Assembly: GCF_020539525.1 (NCBI RefSeq)
Contig: NZ_JACDXX010000001.1
Coordinates: forward strand, 248,001-312,000
Reading direction: 5' to 3'
Length of the DNA: 64,000 bases
From: Pseudogemmobacter faecipullorum
GTDB lineage: Bacteria; Pseudomonadota; Alphaproteobacteria; Rhodobacterales; Rhodobacteraceae
Position 1 is the first letter of the stretch. The number at the start of each line of letters is the position of its first letter. A program made the translations under genes and the position numbers. The notes beneath the pieces were generated by a model. The model made no database searches. It worked only from the letters and a program-made list of their open reading frames with translations, and had not been told where the DNA came from. Shown piece after piece: positions 54,465 to 64,000 of the stretch.

Positions 54465-54500
54465 CTGCTCAGACAAACCGCTCTGCTCAGGCAAACGAGA
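54465..54500. repeat. 18-bp tandem direct repeat upstream of the pmtA-like gene
   Basis: CTGCTCAGACAAAC and CTGCTCAGGCAAAC stand exactly 18 nt apart (54465 and 54483), 80-115 bp before the methyltransferase ATG. They could be a two-site regulator box. Confidence 0.5.
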
Positions 54501-54579
54501 GATCCTGCCAGAAAATGACCCGGCCCGGCCGGGCTGACCGGGCGGGACAGAACAAGGCGGCACCATAAGGGAGAGACAG

Positions 54580-55191
54580 ATGAAAGCGGCCGCCGTGACC
54601 TCATCTTACAAAAGATGGGCCCCTGTTTATGATACTGTTTTTGGCAAGCTGCTGAATGAGGGCCGCAGCCGGGCCGCAGCCCGGGCCACCGCACGCGGCG
54701 GCGATGTGCTTGAGGTCGGCATAGGTACCGGCCTTGCCTTACCGCTCTACGGCCCCGGGTTGCGGATCACCGGGATCGATTACTCGGCCGAGATGCTGGA
54801 ACGCGCCGAGGAAAAGCGGCGGGCGCATGGGCTGGACAATGTGACCCTGCGCCAGATGGATGCCGGGCAGCTCGATTTCCCCGATGCCAGCTTTGACACG
54901 GTCTCTGTCATGCATGTCCTCTCGGTGGTGCCCGATCCCGAGCGCGCCCTTTCCGAGATTGCCCGGGTCTGCCGCCCCGGGGCCCAGGTGCTGATCACCA
55001 ATCACTTCGCTGCCGAAAAAGGCGTTTTGCGCCTGGCCGAGCGGATGATCCAGCCGCTGCAGCATCAGCTGGGCTGGCAGGCCGATTTTCCATTCGAGCG
55101 TATTCTCGGCGACAACAGGCTGAAACTGCTGGAACGCCGCCCGCTTCCGCCTCTGGGGGTCATGACCTGGGCCGTGCTCGAGCGGGTATAG
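54580..55191 (+). CDS. pmtA: Class I SAM methyltransferase, likely phosphatidylethanolamine N-methyltransferase
   Basis: A 203-residue methyltransferase with motif I VLEVGIGTGLALPLY, GIDYSAEMLERA and a post-motif FDTVSVMHVLSVVPDPERAL. Start (YKRWAPVYDTVFGKLLNEGR), length and the C-terminal PLPPLGVMTWAVLER match Rhodobacter-type PmtA, which makes phosphatidylcholine from phosphatidylethanolamine. GGGAGAGA precedes ATG 54580. It lies between ftsK and lolA. The name is inferred from family resemblance; UbiE-like enzymes are the main alternative. Confidence 0.78.
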   Translation: MKAAAVTSSYKRWAPVYDTVFGKLLNEGRSRAAARATARGGDVLEVGIGTGLALPLYGPGLRITGIDYSAEMLERAEEKRRAHGLDNVTLRQMDAGQLDFPDASFDTVSVMHVLSVVPDPERALSEIARVCRPGAQVLITNHFAAEKGVLRLAERMIQPLQHQLGWQADFPFERILGDNRLKLLERRPLPPLGVMTWAVLERV

Positions 55192-55223
55192 GCGCGCTTT
55201 GCCAACGCCGCCTGCCCGCCCTC

Positions 55224-55412
55224 TCAGGGCGCGGGCGACATCTGCTGCAGCTGCAACAGCTGTTGCTGCGCACATTCCCCGGTCAGCGCCGCGATAAAGG
55301 CATATTCATAGGCAAGCATGCCCCAGCCGCAGCGGCTGTAACTATAGATGAAAGTGCCTGCGACCAGGGCGAGGAACAGCAGGACCGCCAGCGGCTGAAT
55401 ATATCGGCTCAT
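55224..55412 (-). CDS. Small membrane protein
   Basis: A 62-residue protein with one clear helix (PLAVLLFLALVAGTFIYSY), then RCGWGMLAYEYAFIAALTGECAQQ and a Gln/Leu-rich tail. Two cysteines (RCGW, GECAQ) flank the second hydrophobic part and could form a disulphide. The Shine-Dalgarno is weak (AGAGA). No family is recognised. It is convergent with the pmtA-like gene. Confidence 0.55.
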   Translation of the reverse strand: MSRYIQPLAVLLFLALVAGTFIYSYSRCGWGMLAYEYAFIAALTGECAQQQLLQLQQMSPAP

Positions 55413-55498
55413 ATCTTAATCTCTGGCTGTTTTATGCTGGCAGGCCTCCGGCGCACCTGGCCCGGGTTCCTTGGCTGTGACGGCACCATGCCCCGGCC

Positions 55499-55861
55499 CT
55501 ATTCCCCGCGCCCGGCCAGAAGGCTGATACCACGGTAAAACGGGATCGGGGCCAGGGCCAGGGCCAGGCCCAGCGGCCAGGGCAGGCCCGCCTGCGCATA
55601 GCCAAAGGGCGCAAGCAGCGCATTCCCCAGGTAAAGCCCCATCCCGGCCCGGTTGCTCATCAGCGAATTAACCCATGACAAGATCAGCGCCGCCGCTGCC
55701 AGAAGCGCCAGAGGTGTCAGCAGAAGCCCCGGCAGCTCCAGCCCGGTCAGGCTGACAAGCGCCGGGCGCAGGCCGAAGGCCCCGGCGATGATATTCGCAA
55801 GGCTCAGGATCAGGCTGCCAGCGAGGGCCAGAGCGGGAAGTCTCGAATGCACAGGCTGCAC
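55499..55861 (-). CDS. Predicted four-helix membrane protein
   Basis: A 120-residue hydrophobic protein with about four helices (PALALAGSLILSLANIIAGAF, LLLTPLALLAAAALILSWV, LYLGNALLAPFGY, WPLGLALALAPIPFY). The start is GTG 55861 with a weak site. It lies 70 nt downstream of ftsK on the same strand and may be co-transcribed. The family is not recognised. Confidence 0.55.
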   Translation of the reverse strand: MQPVHSRLPALALAGSLILSLANIIAGAFGLRPALVSLTGLELPGLLLTPLALLAAAALILSWVNSLMSNRAGMGLYLGNALLAPFGYAQAGLPWPLGLALALAPIPFYRGISLLAGRGE

Positions 55862-55931
55862 AGGTCTCGTCCGGTATCCGGGGGAGGGGGGGCGGCCCGC
55901 ACCTCCTTTAAGGAAGCGCGGGCCTGAGGTC

Positions 55932-58900
55932 TTATGCCTCGGGGATCAGAATTTCACGTTTGCCAACATGGTTGGCCGAGGTGACCACATGGTTCTCTTC
56001 CATCTGCTCGACGAGGCGCGCGGCTTTGTTATAGCCAATGCCCAGTTTGCGCTGGATATACGAGGTCGAGCATTTGCGATCCTTGGCAACAATCGCCACC
56101 GCCTGATCGTAAAGCGCATCCTCGCCATCGGTATTGCCGCCCAGACCCAGCACCTGATCAATATCCGATGCGCTGTCTTCATCCGGGCCCTCTACCACGC
56201 CCGACATATAGCTGGGCGGACCGAAGCTCTTGAGATGGTTCACAATCTCCTCAACCTCTTCATCCGAGACGAAGGGGCCATGGATCCGGGTGATGCGCTG
56301 ACCATTGCCCATATAGAGCATATCGCCCTGGCCCAGCAGCTGCTCGGCGCCCATCTCACCCAGAATAGTACGGCTGTCGATTTTCGAGGTGACCTGGAAG
56401 GAAATCCGGGTCGGGAAGTTCGCCTTGATCGTGCCGGTGATGACATCGACCGAAGGCCGCTGCGTCGCCATGATCAGGTGAATACCGGAAGCCCGCGCCA
56501 TCTGCGCCAGGCGCTGGATACAGGCCTCGATCTCTTTGCCCGCCACCATCATCAGATCGGCCATCTCATCAACGATGACGACGATATAGGGGAAGGGCTG
56601 CGGCGCAAATTCCTCGGTCTCGAACACCGGATCGCCGGTCTCGTCATCAAAACCGGTCTGGATGGTGCGCTTGAACATCTCGCCGCGCGCCATGGCCTCG
56701 CGCACCCGGCCATTATAACCCTCGATATTGCGCACGCCCATTTTGGACATTTTGCGGTAGCGCTCTTCCATCTCGCCGACGACCCATTTCAGGGCGACGA
56801 CCGCCTTTTTCGGGTCGGTCACCACCGGCGACAGCAGATGCGGGATGCCGTCATAGACCGACAGTTCCAGCATCTTCGGGTCGATCATGATCAGACGGCA
56901 TTCTTCCGGCGTCAGCTTATAGAGCAGCGACAGGATCATAGTGTTGATCGCCACCGATTTACCCGAACCCGTGGTCCCCGCGATCAGCAGGTGAGGCATT
57001 TTCGCCAGATTGGCGACCACCGGCGTGCCGCCGATGTCTTTGCCAAGCGCCAGCGGCAGGCGTTGCTGGCCATCGCCGAATTCGCGGCTGGCGATGATCT
57101 CGCGCAGCGCCACTTTCTCGCGGTAATTATTCGGCAGCTCGATACCGATCACCGAACGCCCGGGCACGGTCGAGACCCGCGCCGAAAGCGCCGACATCGA
57201 ACGCGCGATATCATCGGAAAGACCGATCACCCGGCTGGCCTTGAGACCCGGGGCCGGTTCCAGCTCATACATGGTGACGACCGGGCCGGGGCGGACCGAG
57301 ACGATCTCGCCCTTCACCCCATAATCATCGAGCACCGATTCCAGCATCCGGGCGTTTTCTTCCAGCGCCTCATCCGAAAGCTGATGCGCCCCGCTTTCCG
57401 AAGGCTGCGCCAGCAAGGCGAGCGGCGGCAGCTCGTAATCATTCACCACCTCTTCAAAACGCAGATCAGGCTGGGCCTCGGCCACGGCACGGCTGGATTG
57501 CGCGATCGGCTTTTTCACCTGGTTCTGCACGATCGGGCGGCGATCGAGCACCGGAGCCGGACGCGGCGCGGCCATCGGCGAAGGATCATATTCGGCATCG
57601 AAATCATCTTCCTCGCGCCAGTCATCCCCGGCGGCGGCAAAAGCCGTGGCGGGAGAGGCGACCGGGGGCGTGACTTTCGGCAGCGTCGGCGTCACCGGAG
57701 CGGCGAAGGAGGCCGGGGCGGCGACAGACGCGTCCTCGTGAGTGGCCCGCGATGCCATCATGGGCGGCTCTTCGCGGCGCAGCGGCATCTGATTTTGCCC
57801 CGGGCGTGCTGCGGGCGCGGCCAGTACCGGCGCGCTCAGACCAGCCGGGCCCGGCCCCTGGCTGAAACCGGCATGCAGGCCCGGGCCAAGATCAAAGCGC
57901 TCGGCCCAGGCCTGCTCATCCTCGGGCGAGGCATAGCGGTATTCGGGCGGGGCAAAATGATCGGCGGCATCTTCATCCACCATCGGGAATTCCGGCTCTT
58001 CCCAGCGGGCAACCGGATCATAATGCAGCTCTTCCGCCTGGGCGAAGGAGGCCGGGCGTGCCGGGGCACGCAGCGCGGCCGATGGCGCGGATGCCAACGG
58101 CACCTGGCGGGCCTGCATCGGCGGGGCCTGCATCATCTGTGCCTGCAGCTGCGCCGCTTCAGCCTGGATTGCGGCGGCCTGGGCGGCATGAACCGGCGGC
58201 TCGGGCGGGCGGGTGAAGGGACGGGTATCGGCGATCAGCGTCGCGGGCCTGCGCGGGCGCAGCACCGGCGGCTCGGCGCGGCGCGCAGCCACCGCCGCCT
58301 GCAGCGGCGTCATGGCAGAAGTGCTGGCAGCGGCAGCGCCATAGCCAGCCGAAGGCCCACGGGCACGGGCGCGGATGGCATCGGAAATCCTGGCCCGGAT
58401 CCGCTCTTCCCCCGGGGCCTGATGCCCCTCTTCGGCTGCCATCAGCGGCTCGGGCTCGATCAGCTCGGGCTCAGGCTCAACCGCGCGGCGCATCCGGGCC
58501 AGAAAACCGACTTTCTCTTTCGGCAGATCCGGCACCGGCTCGAACTGGCGCGGTTCGGCACGCAGCGTCGCCGGGGCGTTCCAGCCCTGGGCGACCTGCA
58601 GGGGCTGCGGTGCCAGCCCGGCATTCAGCGCCGGTTCAGCACGGCGCACGACGCTGGCGCTGCGCGCCACCATCGGCTGCGGCGCGCCATAGGCCGAAGC
58701 CGGGGGGGCAGCCAGGGGCGGCGCGACAGTGACGGGCGGCACATAGCTGCGGGCCTCTTCCCGGGCAGAGCGGCGGCGCTCGGCCAGATCGCGGGCCCGG
58801 TCCATCGCCACGGCACTGCCCTTGCCCATCTGCTGCATCAGCATGGAATAGACCATCACCGAGCCATAGATCAGCCGGTGGCGGATCAGTTTCAGCTCAT

Positions 58901-59465
58901 GGCGGTCAAAGCCGGTGACATAGAGCAGCATGGCAATCAAAGCGAAGAAGGTCACAAAGGACAAAAGCCGCAGCGAAAAGCCGCTCGATCCGGGCACGAT
59001 GCCGATCAGCGCCCCGACCACGGTATCGCCGAACAGGCCCCCGAGGCCAAAAGTATGGGGCCAGCCCTCGCCCACGGCGAGGGTCGAGGCATAGGCCGAG
59101 GCCAGAGCCACGCCCAGCACGGCAAAGACCACCCGGCCCAGCGCCCGGTCGGCGCCGCGGTGCAAAAGGAAGCGCGCCCCCCAGACCGAGAGGATCAGCG
59201 GCACCGCCCAGGCGCCGCGCCCGATCAGGATCACGAGGGTCGAGGAGACGCCCGAGCCAAACCGGCCAAGGTAATTGCGCGCCGGTTCCTGGGTGGCGAC
59301 CATCCAGCCCGGATCTTCGGGCGAATAGCTGGCCAGCATCAGCGTGAACAGAAAAGCAGTGACGACCAGACCAAGGCCGATCAGCTCGCGGCCACGGCGC
59401 TCAAGCATTGCCTGGGTTCCCTGATCCAGAAGCGGATCTCGCTGCCTCATCTGAAAGCTCGCCAT
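55932..59465 (-). CDS. ftsK: DNA translocase FtsK
   Basis: A division-associated DNA pump that clears and resolves chromosome termini at the septum. It has 1177 residues: four N-terminal membrane helices (about 20-200), a long Pro/Ala/Arg-rich linker (about 200-680), the RecA-type motor with Walker [15 protein letters not shown] (near residue 830) and Walker [14 protein letters not shown], and a C-terminal gamma winged helix ([25 protein letters not shown]) that reads KOPS. The linker is low-complexity but in frame. An aminotransferase gene ends 13 nt upstream. Confidence 0.97.
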   Translation of the reverse strand: MASFQMRQRDPLLDQGTQAMLERRGRELIGLGLVVTAFLFTLMLASYSPEDPGWMVATQEPARNYLGRFGSGVSSTLVILIGRGAWAVPLILSVWGARFLLHRGADRALGRVVFAVLGVALASAYASTLAVGEGWPHTFGLGGLFGDTVVGALIGIVPGSSGFSLRLLSFVTFFALIAMLLYVTGFDRHELKLIRHRLIYGSVMVYSMLMQQMGKGSAVAMDRARDLAERRRSAREEARSYVPPVTVAPPLAAPPASAYGAPQPMVARSASVVRRAEPALNAGLAPQPLQVAQGWNAPATLRAEPRQFEPVPDLPKEKVGFLARMRRAVEPEPELIEPEPLMAAEEGHQAPGEERIRARISDAIRARARGPSAGYGAAAASTSAMTPLQAAVAARRAEPPVLRPRRPATLIADTRPFTRPPEPPVHAAQAAAIQAEAAQLQAQMMQAPPMQARQVPLASAPSAALRAPARPASFAQAEELHYDPVARWEEPEFPMVDEDAADHFAPPEYRYASPEDEQAWAERFDLGPGLHAGFSQGPGPAGLSAPVLAAPAARPGQNQMPLRREEPPMMASRATHEDASVAAPASFAAPVTPTLPKVTPPVASPATAFAAAGDDWREEDDFDAEYDPSPMAAPRPAPVLDRRPIVQNQVKKPIAQSSRAVAEAQPDLRFEEVVNDYELPPLALLAQPSESGAHQLSDEALEENARMLESVLDDYGVKGEIVSVRPGPVVTMYELEPAPGLKASRVIGLSDDIARSMSALSARVSTVPGRSVIGIELPNNYREKVALREIIASREFGDGQQRLPLALGKDIGGTPVVANLAKMPHLLIAGTTGSGKSVAINTMILSLLYKLTPEECRLIMIDPKMLELSVYDGIPHLLSPVVTDPKKAVVALKWVVGEMEERYRKMSKMGVRNIEGYNGRVREAMARGEMFKRTIQTGFDDETGDPVFETEEFAPQPFPYIVVIVDEMADLMMVAGKEIEACIQRLAQMARASGIHLIMATQRPSVDVITGTIKANFPTRISFQVTSKIDSRTILGEMGAEQLLGQGDMLYMGNGQRITRIHGPFVSDEEVEEIVNHLKSFGPPSYMSGVVEGPDEDSASDIDQVLGLGGNTDGEDALYDQAVAIVAKDRKCSTSYIQRKLGIGYNKAARLVEQMEENHVVTSANHVGKREILIPEA

Positions 59466-59478
59466 GCGTTACTATCCT

Positions 59479-60657
59479 TTAACCGTACAAACAGTCGCGC
59501 AGCCGGATCAGGCCGCGCTGTGTTTCTTCCTGCGGGGCGACCAGAGCCACCCTGATATATCCCTTGCCCGGATTATCCCCTGCCACATCGCGCGAGAGAT
59601 AGGCCCCGGGCAGCACCCGGACCCCGGTCTGCTGCCAGAGTTTCAGCGTCGCGTCCTCGCCATCCTGGACCGGCAGCCAGAGGAACATGCCACCATCGGG
59701 CAGTCGAAAACCCTGATGCCCGGCAAAAATCGCCGCGGCATCGCGGTATTTCTGCTGATAGAGCGCGCGGCTGGCCTCGACATGCGCCTCATCGCGCCAG
59801 CAGGCCTCGGCCACTTTCTGCAAAGGCAGCGGCAGAGGGGCACCGGCGAAAGAGCGCAGCTTGCGGATCCGGGCTGAGGCCTCTGCTCCGGCCGCGACAA
59901 AGCCCGAGCGCAGCCCGGGCATATTTGAGCGTTTGGACAGCGAGTGGAAAATCGCCACCCTTTCGGGATCAGCCCCCTGCTGCGCCGCAACCTCAATCAG
60001 CCCGGGCGGCGGCGCATCGCGCCAGATCTCGGAATAGCATTCATCAGCAAAGACGCGGAAATCATATTTCCCGGCCAGGGCCAGCAGATCGGCCAGATAA
60101 TCGCGTGAGGCGACCGCGCCCTGCGGATTGGCGGGCGAGCAGATCCAGGCCAGCGCGGCCCGCTCCAGCTGATCCCGGGGCAGGCTGGCGTAATCGGGCA
60201 GGAAGCCGGTGGCGGCAGTGGCGGGCACGAAAACCGGCTCGGCCCCGACAGCCGCAGCCGCCACGGCATAGACCTGATAGAAGGGATTGGGCAGCAGAAT
60301 GGTCGGGCGTTTGCCGTTTTTCAGCTCGGGCACCAGCGCCAGCACCGCATTAAACAGCCCCTCACGGGTGCCGTTCAGCGCCATCAGCCGCTCTTCACCG
60401 ACCTCAACGCCATAGCGGCGCAGAATCCAGGCCGAAATCGCCTGCAGCAGGCCCGGCGTTCCATCATTCGGCGGGTAAACGCCAAAACCCCCGAGGTTTT
60501 CCTGGAGGATCTGCCCGACAAAATCGGGCATGGCATGTCTGGGCTCGCCAATCGACATGGCAAGGGGTTCGCCGCCCGGAGCATGCGCATCCAGAAGCTT
60601 CCGCAAACGCGGAAACGCATAATCCGGCAGGTTCGAAAACCGCTCAGGGAAAGTCAT
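59479..60657 (-). CDS. PLP-dependent aminotransferase (class I/II, DapC-like)
   Basis: A 392-residue fold-type I transaminase. The Schiff-base Lys242 is in FHSLSKRSNMPGLRSGF, and CSPANPQGAVAS, FADECYSEIW and a late arginine in GKGYIRVAL bind PLP and the carboxylate. The NMPGLRSGF context resembles N-succinyldiaminopimelate aminotransferase (DapC) of proteobacteria. ATG 60657 has a GAGG site. It lies 13 nt before ftsK, a common alphaproteobacterial arrangement. Confidence 0.87.
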   Translation of the reverse strand: MTFPERFSNLPDYAFPRLRKLLDAHAPGGEPLAMSIGEPRHAMPDFVGQILQENLGGFGVYPPNDGTPGLLQAISAWILRRYGVEVGEERLMALNGTREGLFNAVLALVPELKNGKRPTILLPNPFYQVYAVAAAAVGAEPVFVPATAATGFLPDYASLPRDQLERAALAWICSPANPQGAVASRDYLADLLALAGKYDFRVFADECYSEIWRDAPPPGLIEVAAQQGADPERVAIFHSLSKRSNMPGLRSGFVAAGAEASARIRKLRSFAGAPLPLPLQKVAEACWRDEAHVEASRALYQQKYRDAAAIFAGHQGFRLPDGGMFLWLPVQDGEDATLKLWQQTGVRVLPGAYLSRDVAGDNPGKGYIRVALVAPQEETQRGLIRLRDCLYG

Positions 60658-60823
60658 ATCTGCCTCAGGTCCGGGGTCGTGGAGCGCCCCGTTTGAGAGG
60701 GAGCATAGCCGCCCCATCCCGGTCGGTCCAGAATTTATCACCTGGCACCAGGGGCTTACCTGCGGCGATTGTGGCTTTTGTGTTTAGTTTGCCGCAGTGG
60801 CGGAAAACCGCCTTTGCCCAGGA

Positions 60824-62155
60824 TCAGCCAAGGCCCCTCTCCGCCGCCGCCCCGATACGCAGCAGGCGCTCCTCGTGAAACGCCGGGGCCAGCAGCTGAA
60901 TGCCGCAGGAGGGCTGCGAGCTGGGCAGGCTCAGAGCACAAAGCCCCATCAGATTGCCGATCCGGGTATTGCGCAGCGCCAGCAGGTTCTCGGTGGCATA
61001 GTAATCGCCATCCGTCATCAGCCGCTCGGCATCCGGCGGCAGGATCGGCGCGGTCGGGGTCAGGATGGCATCAAATCCGGCGGTGCGGTCGCGCCAGATC
61101 GCGCGGATCTCCTGCAGCCGCCGCCAGGCCCGGACATAATCCGCCGCCGCAATCCCCTGGCCCGACCGGAAGCGCTCATAGATCGGCCCGAACATTTTGC
61201 CCGGCGCCGCTTCGATCTCGTCGCGCCAGATCCCCCAGGCCTCGGCGGTGAACAAAATGCCCGCAAGCGCCATTGCCTCGGCCAGTTCCGGCAATTCCAG
61301 CCGCTCAATACGGGCGCGCGACCGGCCGAAACCGGCACAGGCAGCCTCAAAGGCCTTCGCCGGTGCCTCCCGCATTCCGTCAAGCGCCACGGTCTCCAGC
61401 ACTGCGAAGCGCTGGCCTGCCAGGGTCGCGCCGGTCAGATCCGGGGCTGGCCTGCCTTCGAGCGCCGCCAGCAAAAGCGCGCAATCCTCGACCGAATGCG
61501 CCAGCGGGCCGATCGTGTCGAACCGCTCGCAAAGCGGCACCACCCCGCGCGAGGGCAGCCTGCCCTCGGTGGTTTTCAGGCCCACAAGGTCATTCCAGGC
61601 CGCCGGTATCCGCACCGAACCGCCGGTATCCGAGCCAATCGCCGCCGGGGCGAGGCCGAAAGCCACCGAAGCCGCAGCACCCGAGGACGAGCCGCCCGGC
61701 ACCGCGCGCTCATCATTCAGACAGGGCGGGGTGGCGGTGACCGGATTCAGCCCCAGCCCGGAAAAGGCCAGTTCAGACATATGGGTCTTCCCAAGGCAGG
61801 TCAGCCCGGCAAGCGTCGCATTCTCCAGCACTTCGGCATCGCGCGCCGGCACCCGACCTTTCAGCAAAGCCGAGCCGGCCTCGGTCGCCGTCCCTGCCGT
61901 GTCGAAATTATCTTTCCAGCTGACCGGCACCCCGTCGAGCGGGCCGCGCCGGTTGCCGGTGCGGGCCCGGTCGGCCGCCCCGGTGGCCTCGGCCCTGGCC
62001 CGGGTCGGGCTCAGCCTGGCGTAGATCCGTCCGGCCTGGGGATGCTTGTTGATCTGTTCCAGAAAGGCCTCGGTCAGATCGACCGGGTTAATTTTGCCCG
62101 CGCTGATCGCACGCCCCAGATCGGCCGCCGTCATATTGAACCAGATCCCGCTCAT
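60824..62155 (-). CDS. Amidase-signature family hydrolase
   Basis: A 443-residue amidase with the Ser-cisSer-Lys triad: Lys81 in PVSWKDNFD, Ser156 in PGGSSSG and nucleophile Ser180 in GSDTGGSVRIPA; the 24-residue gap between the two serines is the family value. It lacks GatB/GatC neighbours, so a stand-alone amidase is more likely than GatA. The substrate is unknown. It lies 166 nt before the aminotransferase gene on the same strand. Confidence 0.9.
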   Translation of the reverse strand: MSGIWFNMTAADLGRAISAGKINPVDLTEAFLEQINKHPQAGRIYARLSPTRARAEATGAADRARTGNRRGPLDGVPVSWKDNFDTAGTATEAGSALLKGRVPARDAEVLENATLAGLTCLGKTHMSELAFSGLGLNPVTATPPCLNDERAVPGGSSSGAAASVAFGLAPAAIGSDTGGSVRIPAAWNDLVGLKTTEGRLPSRGVVPLCERFDTIGPLAHSVEDCALLLAALEGRPAPDLTGATLAGQRFAVLETVALDGMREAPAKAFEAACAGFGRSRARIERLELPELAEAMALAGILFTAEAWGIWRDEIEAAPGKMFGPIYERFRSGQGIAAADYVRAWRRLQEIRAIWRDRTAGFDAILTPTAPILPPDAERLMTDGDYYATENLLALRNTRIGNLMGLCALSLPSSQPSCGIQLLAPAFHEERLLRIGAAAERGLG

Positions 62156-62245
62156 CCTGCCTGCCTGTTTGCTGCCCTGTTCGCCGGAACGCTAACCAGA
62201 AGCGGACACATGGACAATCCCGGGAGGCGGGGCTAGCAAAGATCT

Positions 62246-63484
62246 ATGAGCCGATCGAATGCATATGCTGATGTTCTTATCGCCGGGGGCGGGCTGAACG
62301 GCCCGGCGCTGGCGCTGGCGCTGGCCCAGGCCGGGCTCAGCGTGACGGTAATCGACCAGCGCCCTGCCCCGGCCCGGGCAGAGACCGGCTTTGATGGCCG
62401 GGCCTATGCCTTGTCGATTGCCTCACGCAACCTGCTCTCGGCGATCGGGATCTGGCCGGGCCTTGCCGGTCAGGCGCAGCCGATCCTGAAGATCAAAGCC
62501 AGCGACGGCCGCGTCGGTGAGGGCCCCGCGCCTTTCTTCCTGACCTTCGATTCCGATGAGATCGAAGAGGGGCCGATGGGCTATCTGCTCGAGGACCGCT
62601 ATCTTTATGCCGCCTTCCTTGAGGCAATGCACGCCTCGCCCCGGATCACCCTGCTCTCGGGCGAAACCGTGGTCGAGCAGCACCCGGGCGCCGATGGTGT
62701 CGAGATCGGACTCGCCTCGGGGGCCAGACTTTCGGGCAGGGTACTGGCCGGATGCGATGGCCGCGCCTCGGGCGTGGCAGCCCGTGCCGGGATCCGCCGC
62801 CAGGGCCATACCTATGGCCAGACCGCGCTGGTCACCGCCGTGCATCACCCGCGCCATCATGAAGGCGTGGCGCAGCAGTTTTTCATGCCCGGCGGGCCGC
62901 TGGCCATTCTGCCGCTGGCGGGGGGCTATCATTCCTCGATCGTCTGGAGCGAGGAGGCCGGGCTGGCCGAGCAGATCCAGGCCCTGTCCGATGCAGATTA
63001 CCTGACCGCGCTGCGGCCACGCTTTGGCGATTTCCTTGGTGACATCACCCTGGCCGGAACGCGTTTCACCTATCCGCTGAGCCTGTCGCTGGCCGAGCGC
63101 TTTGTCGCCGGGCGGATCGCCCTTGTCGGGGATGCCGCGCATGGGGTGCATCCGGTGGCTGGCCAGGGGCTGAACCTCGGGCTGCGCGATGTCGCAGCAC
63201 TTGCCGAGGTGCTGGTCACGGCGCACAGGCGCGGCGATGATATCGGCTCGCTGGTGACTCTGGAGGAATACCAGGTCTGGCGGCGCTTTGATTCCACCCT
63301 GCTGGCGCTTGGCATGGATGCGGTGACGCGGATTTTCTCAAACGACAATCCTTTGCTGCGGCTGGGGCGCGATCTGGGCCTTGGCCTCGTCAATGCCGTG
63401 CCCGGCCTGCGCCGTGGCTTTATCCGTCAGGCCGCAGGGCTGACCGGCGAGCGCCCGAAACTGCTGACCGGCCGCCCGCTCTGA
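62246..63484 (+). CDS. UbiH/UbiF-family FAD monooxygenase (ubiquinone biosynthesis)
   Basis: A 412-residue class A flavoprotein hydroxylase: a GxGxxG-type LIAGGGLNGPALALALAQ at the N-terminus, a DG motif (GCDGRASGVAARAGI) and the FAD-ribose motif ALVGDAAHGVHPVAGQGLNLGLRD typical of UbiF/UbiH/UbiL enzymes that hydroxylate the ubiquinone ring. Which carbon it acts on cannot be told. The stop is followed by a bidirectional terminator. The gene is divergent from the amidase. Confidence 0.92.
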   Translation: MSRSNAYADVLIAGGGLNGPALALALAQAGLSVTVIDQRPAPARAETGFDGRAYALSIASRNLLSAIGIWPGLAGQAQPILKIKASDGRVGEGPAPFFLTFDSDEIEEGPMGYLLEDRYLYAAFLEAMHASPRITLLSGETVVEQHPGADGVEIGLASGARLSGRVLAGCDGRASGVAARAGIRRQGHTYGQTALVTAVHHPRHHEGVAQQFFMPGGPLAILPLAGGYHSSIVWSEEAGLAEQIQALSDADYLTALRPRFGDFLGDITLAGTRFTYPLSLSLAERFVAGRIALVGDAAHGVHPVAGQGLNLGLRDVAALAEVLVTAHRRGDDIGSLVTLEEYQVWRRFDSTLLALGMDAVTRIFSNDNPLLRLGRDLGLGLVNAVPGLRRGFIRQAAGLTGERPKLLTGRPL

Positions 63485-63507
63485 ACCGCTTCGCTCCCCG
63501 GGCATGA

Positions 63508-63535
63508 AATAAGGCGCAGTCTCCTGCGCCTTATT
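63508..63535. terminator. Bidirectional Rho-independent terminator
   Basis: AATAAGGCGCAG (63508-63519) pairs perfectly with CTGCGCCTTATT (63524-63535) across a 4-nt loop, giving a symmetric hairpin with A/T-rich ends between two converging genes (UbiH-family and carbonic anhydrase). Confidence 0.9.
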
Positions 63536-63554
63536 CTGATCCGGATCCTGCGGC

Positions 63555-64000
63555 TCAGATAATCACAAAGCTGTCGCGCTCGGGATCATATTGCTCGAGC
63601 TCACCCTCGCCGGTGTTATTCCACAGCCCGTGCAGGGTCAGCATGTCATTCTCGACCGCTTCCTTGACGAAGGGGAAGGTCATCAGGTTTTCAAGGCTGG
63701 TCAGCACGGCCTGCTTTTCCAGCGCCGGCAGGATTTCACCCTCGGGCAGATGCGCCACCCGCTCATAGCCCGGACGCAGAATATCCATCCAGCGGCCAAC
63801 GAAAGAGGTCTTTTCCTCCAGCTGCGGCGCATGGCCGGTGCACATATCATGGCAGCCCTTCACGCCGCCACAATTCGAATGCCCGACCACAATCACATGC
63901 GCCACGCCGAGCGCAGTCACGGCATATTCCACCGCCGCCGAGGTGCCATGGGTTTTACCATCCGAGGTAAAGGGCGGCACCAGACCGGCAATATTGCGAT
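63555..64000 (-). CDS. Beta-carbonic anhydrase, C-terminal part (5' end beyond the window)
   Basis: The frame is open to the window edge, giving 148 codons that start with RNIAGLVPPF. VIVVGHSNCGGVKGC carries the His and Cys zinc ligands, and the rest (EYAVTALGV before it, VLTSLENLMTFPFVKEAVE and LHGLWNNTGEGELEQYD after it) matches the plant-type beta class. The first zinc Cys lies beyond position 64000. It hydrates CO2 to bicarbonate. Confidence 0.93.
   Translation of the reverse strand, partial: RNIAGLVPPFTSDGKTHGTSAAVEYAVTALGVAHVIVVGHSNCGGVKGCHDMCTGHAPQLEEKTSFVGRWMDILRPGYERVAHLPEGEILPALEKQAVLTSLENLMTFPFVKEAVENDMLTLHGLWNNTGEGELEQYDPERDSFVII

Noticed and set aside
55653-59555. 1300-codon plus-strand frame opposite ftsK
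   Set aside because: A shadow frame rich in Arg, Gly and His; the minus strand holds a complete FtsK with Walker motifs and gamma domain.
1-64000. CRISPR array, insertion sequence, prophage or defence island
   Set aside because: No regularly spaced repeats, transposase, integrase or phage genes were seen; the gene order is core chromosome throughout.

Overview
This window looks like the chromosome of a GC-rich alphaproteobacterium of the Rhodobacteraceae/Paracoccaceae group. The evidence is gene content and order: gpmI-envC-ctpA-rppH; a long conserved block from recO through era, rnc, lepB, acpS, pdxJ, rsh and rpoZ to folK; fmt with two deformylase-type genes; ftsK near lolA; and a long acyl-CoA dehydrogenase that looks like (2S)-methylsuccinyl-CoA dehydrogenase of the ethylmalonyl-CoA pathway. 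Genus cannot be fixed from sequence reading alone. I see no IS element, prophage, CRISPR array, rRNA or tRNA. Nearly all of the DNA is core chromosome.

Layout. 1-5 kb: end of an EamA transporter, then a glycolysis / cell-wall hydrolase activator / periplasmic protease / RNA pyrophosphohydrolase cluster. 5-12.3 kb: two MFS transporters, a DUF4424 protein, asd, and a MarR-FUSC exporter operon with a perfect 18-bp operator-like palindrome. 12.5-23 kb: DUF4139 protein, divergent mnmD and an FAD oxidoreductase (a split MnmC pair), rpsD, yqgE, a DsbD-N-like protein with a DUF3859 protein, mcd, an MFS gene and recO. 23-31.5 kb: the minus-strand housekeeping block (era, rnc, lepB, acpS, pdxJ, DUF2062, rsh, rpoZ, folK). 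31.6-42.5 kb: NYN protein, YqaA-like, ispH, rnhA, GlsB-like, fmt, def-like, def, PatB-type aminotransferase, cbiB, lytic transglycosylase, glycosyltransferase and MOSC. 42.5-54.3 kb: smc, cidAB, FMN reductase, RluA, a ggt-msrC-GFA operon, hspQ, an SLT lipoprotein and lolA. 54.5-64 kb: a PmtA-like methyltransferase, two small membrane proteins, ftsK, an aminotransferase, an amidase, a UbiH-family hydroxylase and a truncated beta-carbonic anhydrase.

No clear new defence or biosynthetic system is present. The observations most worth a second look are: a deformylase paralogue that has lost both the metal-binding Cys and the catalytic Glu; a six-copy palindromic element, five copies of which sit in the same sense 3-13 nt after a stop codon; a structured, terminator-ended RNA on the minus strand ahead of the ggt-msrC-GFA operon, in which the stems are continuous only if read as minus-strand RNA; a 36-residue membrane microprotein gene; a tandem GFA-domain fusion; and the MarR operator.
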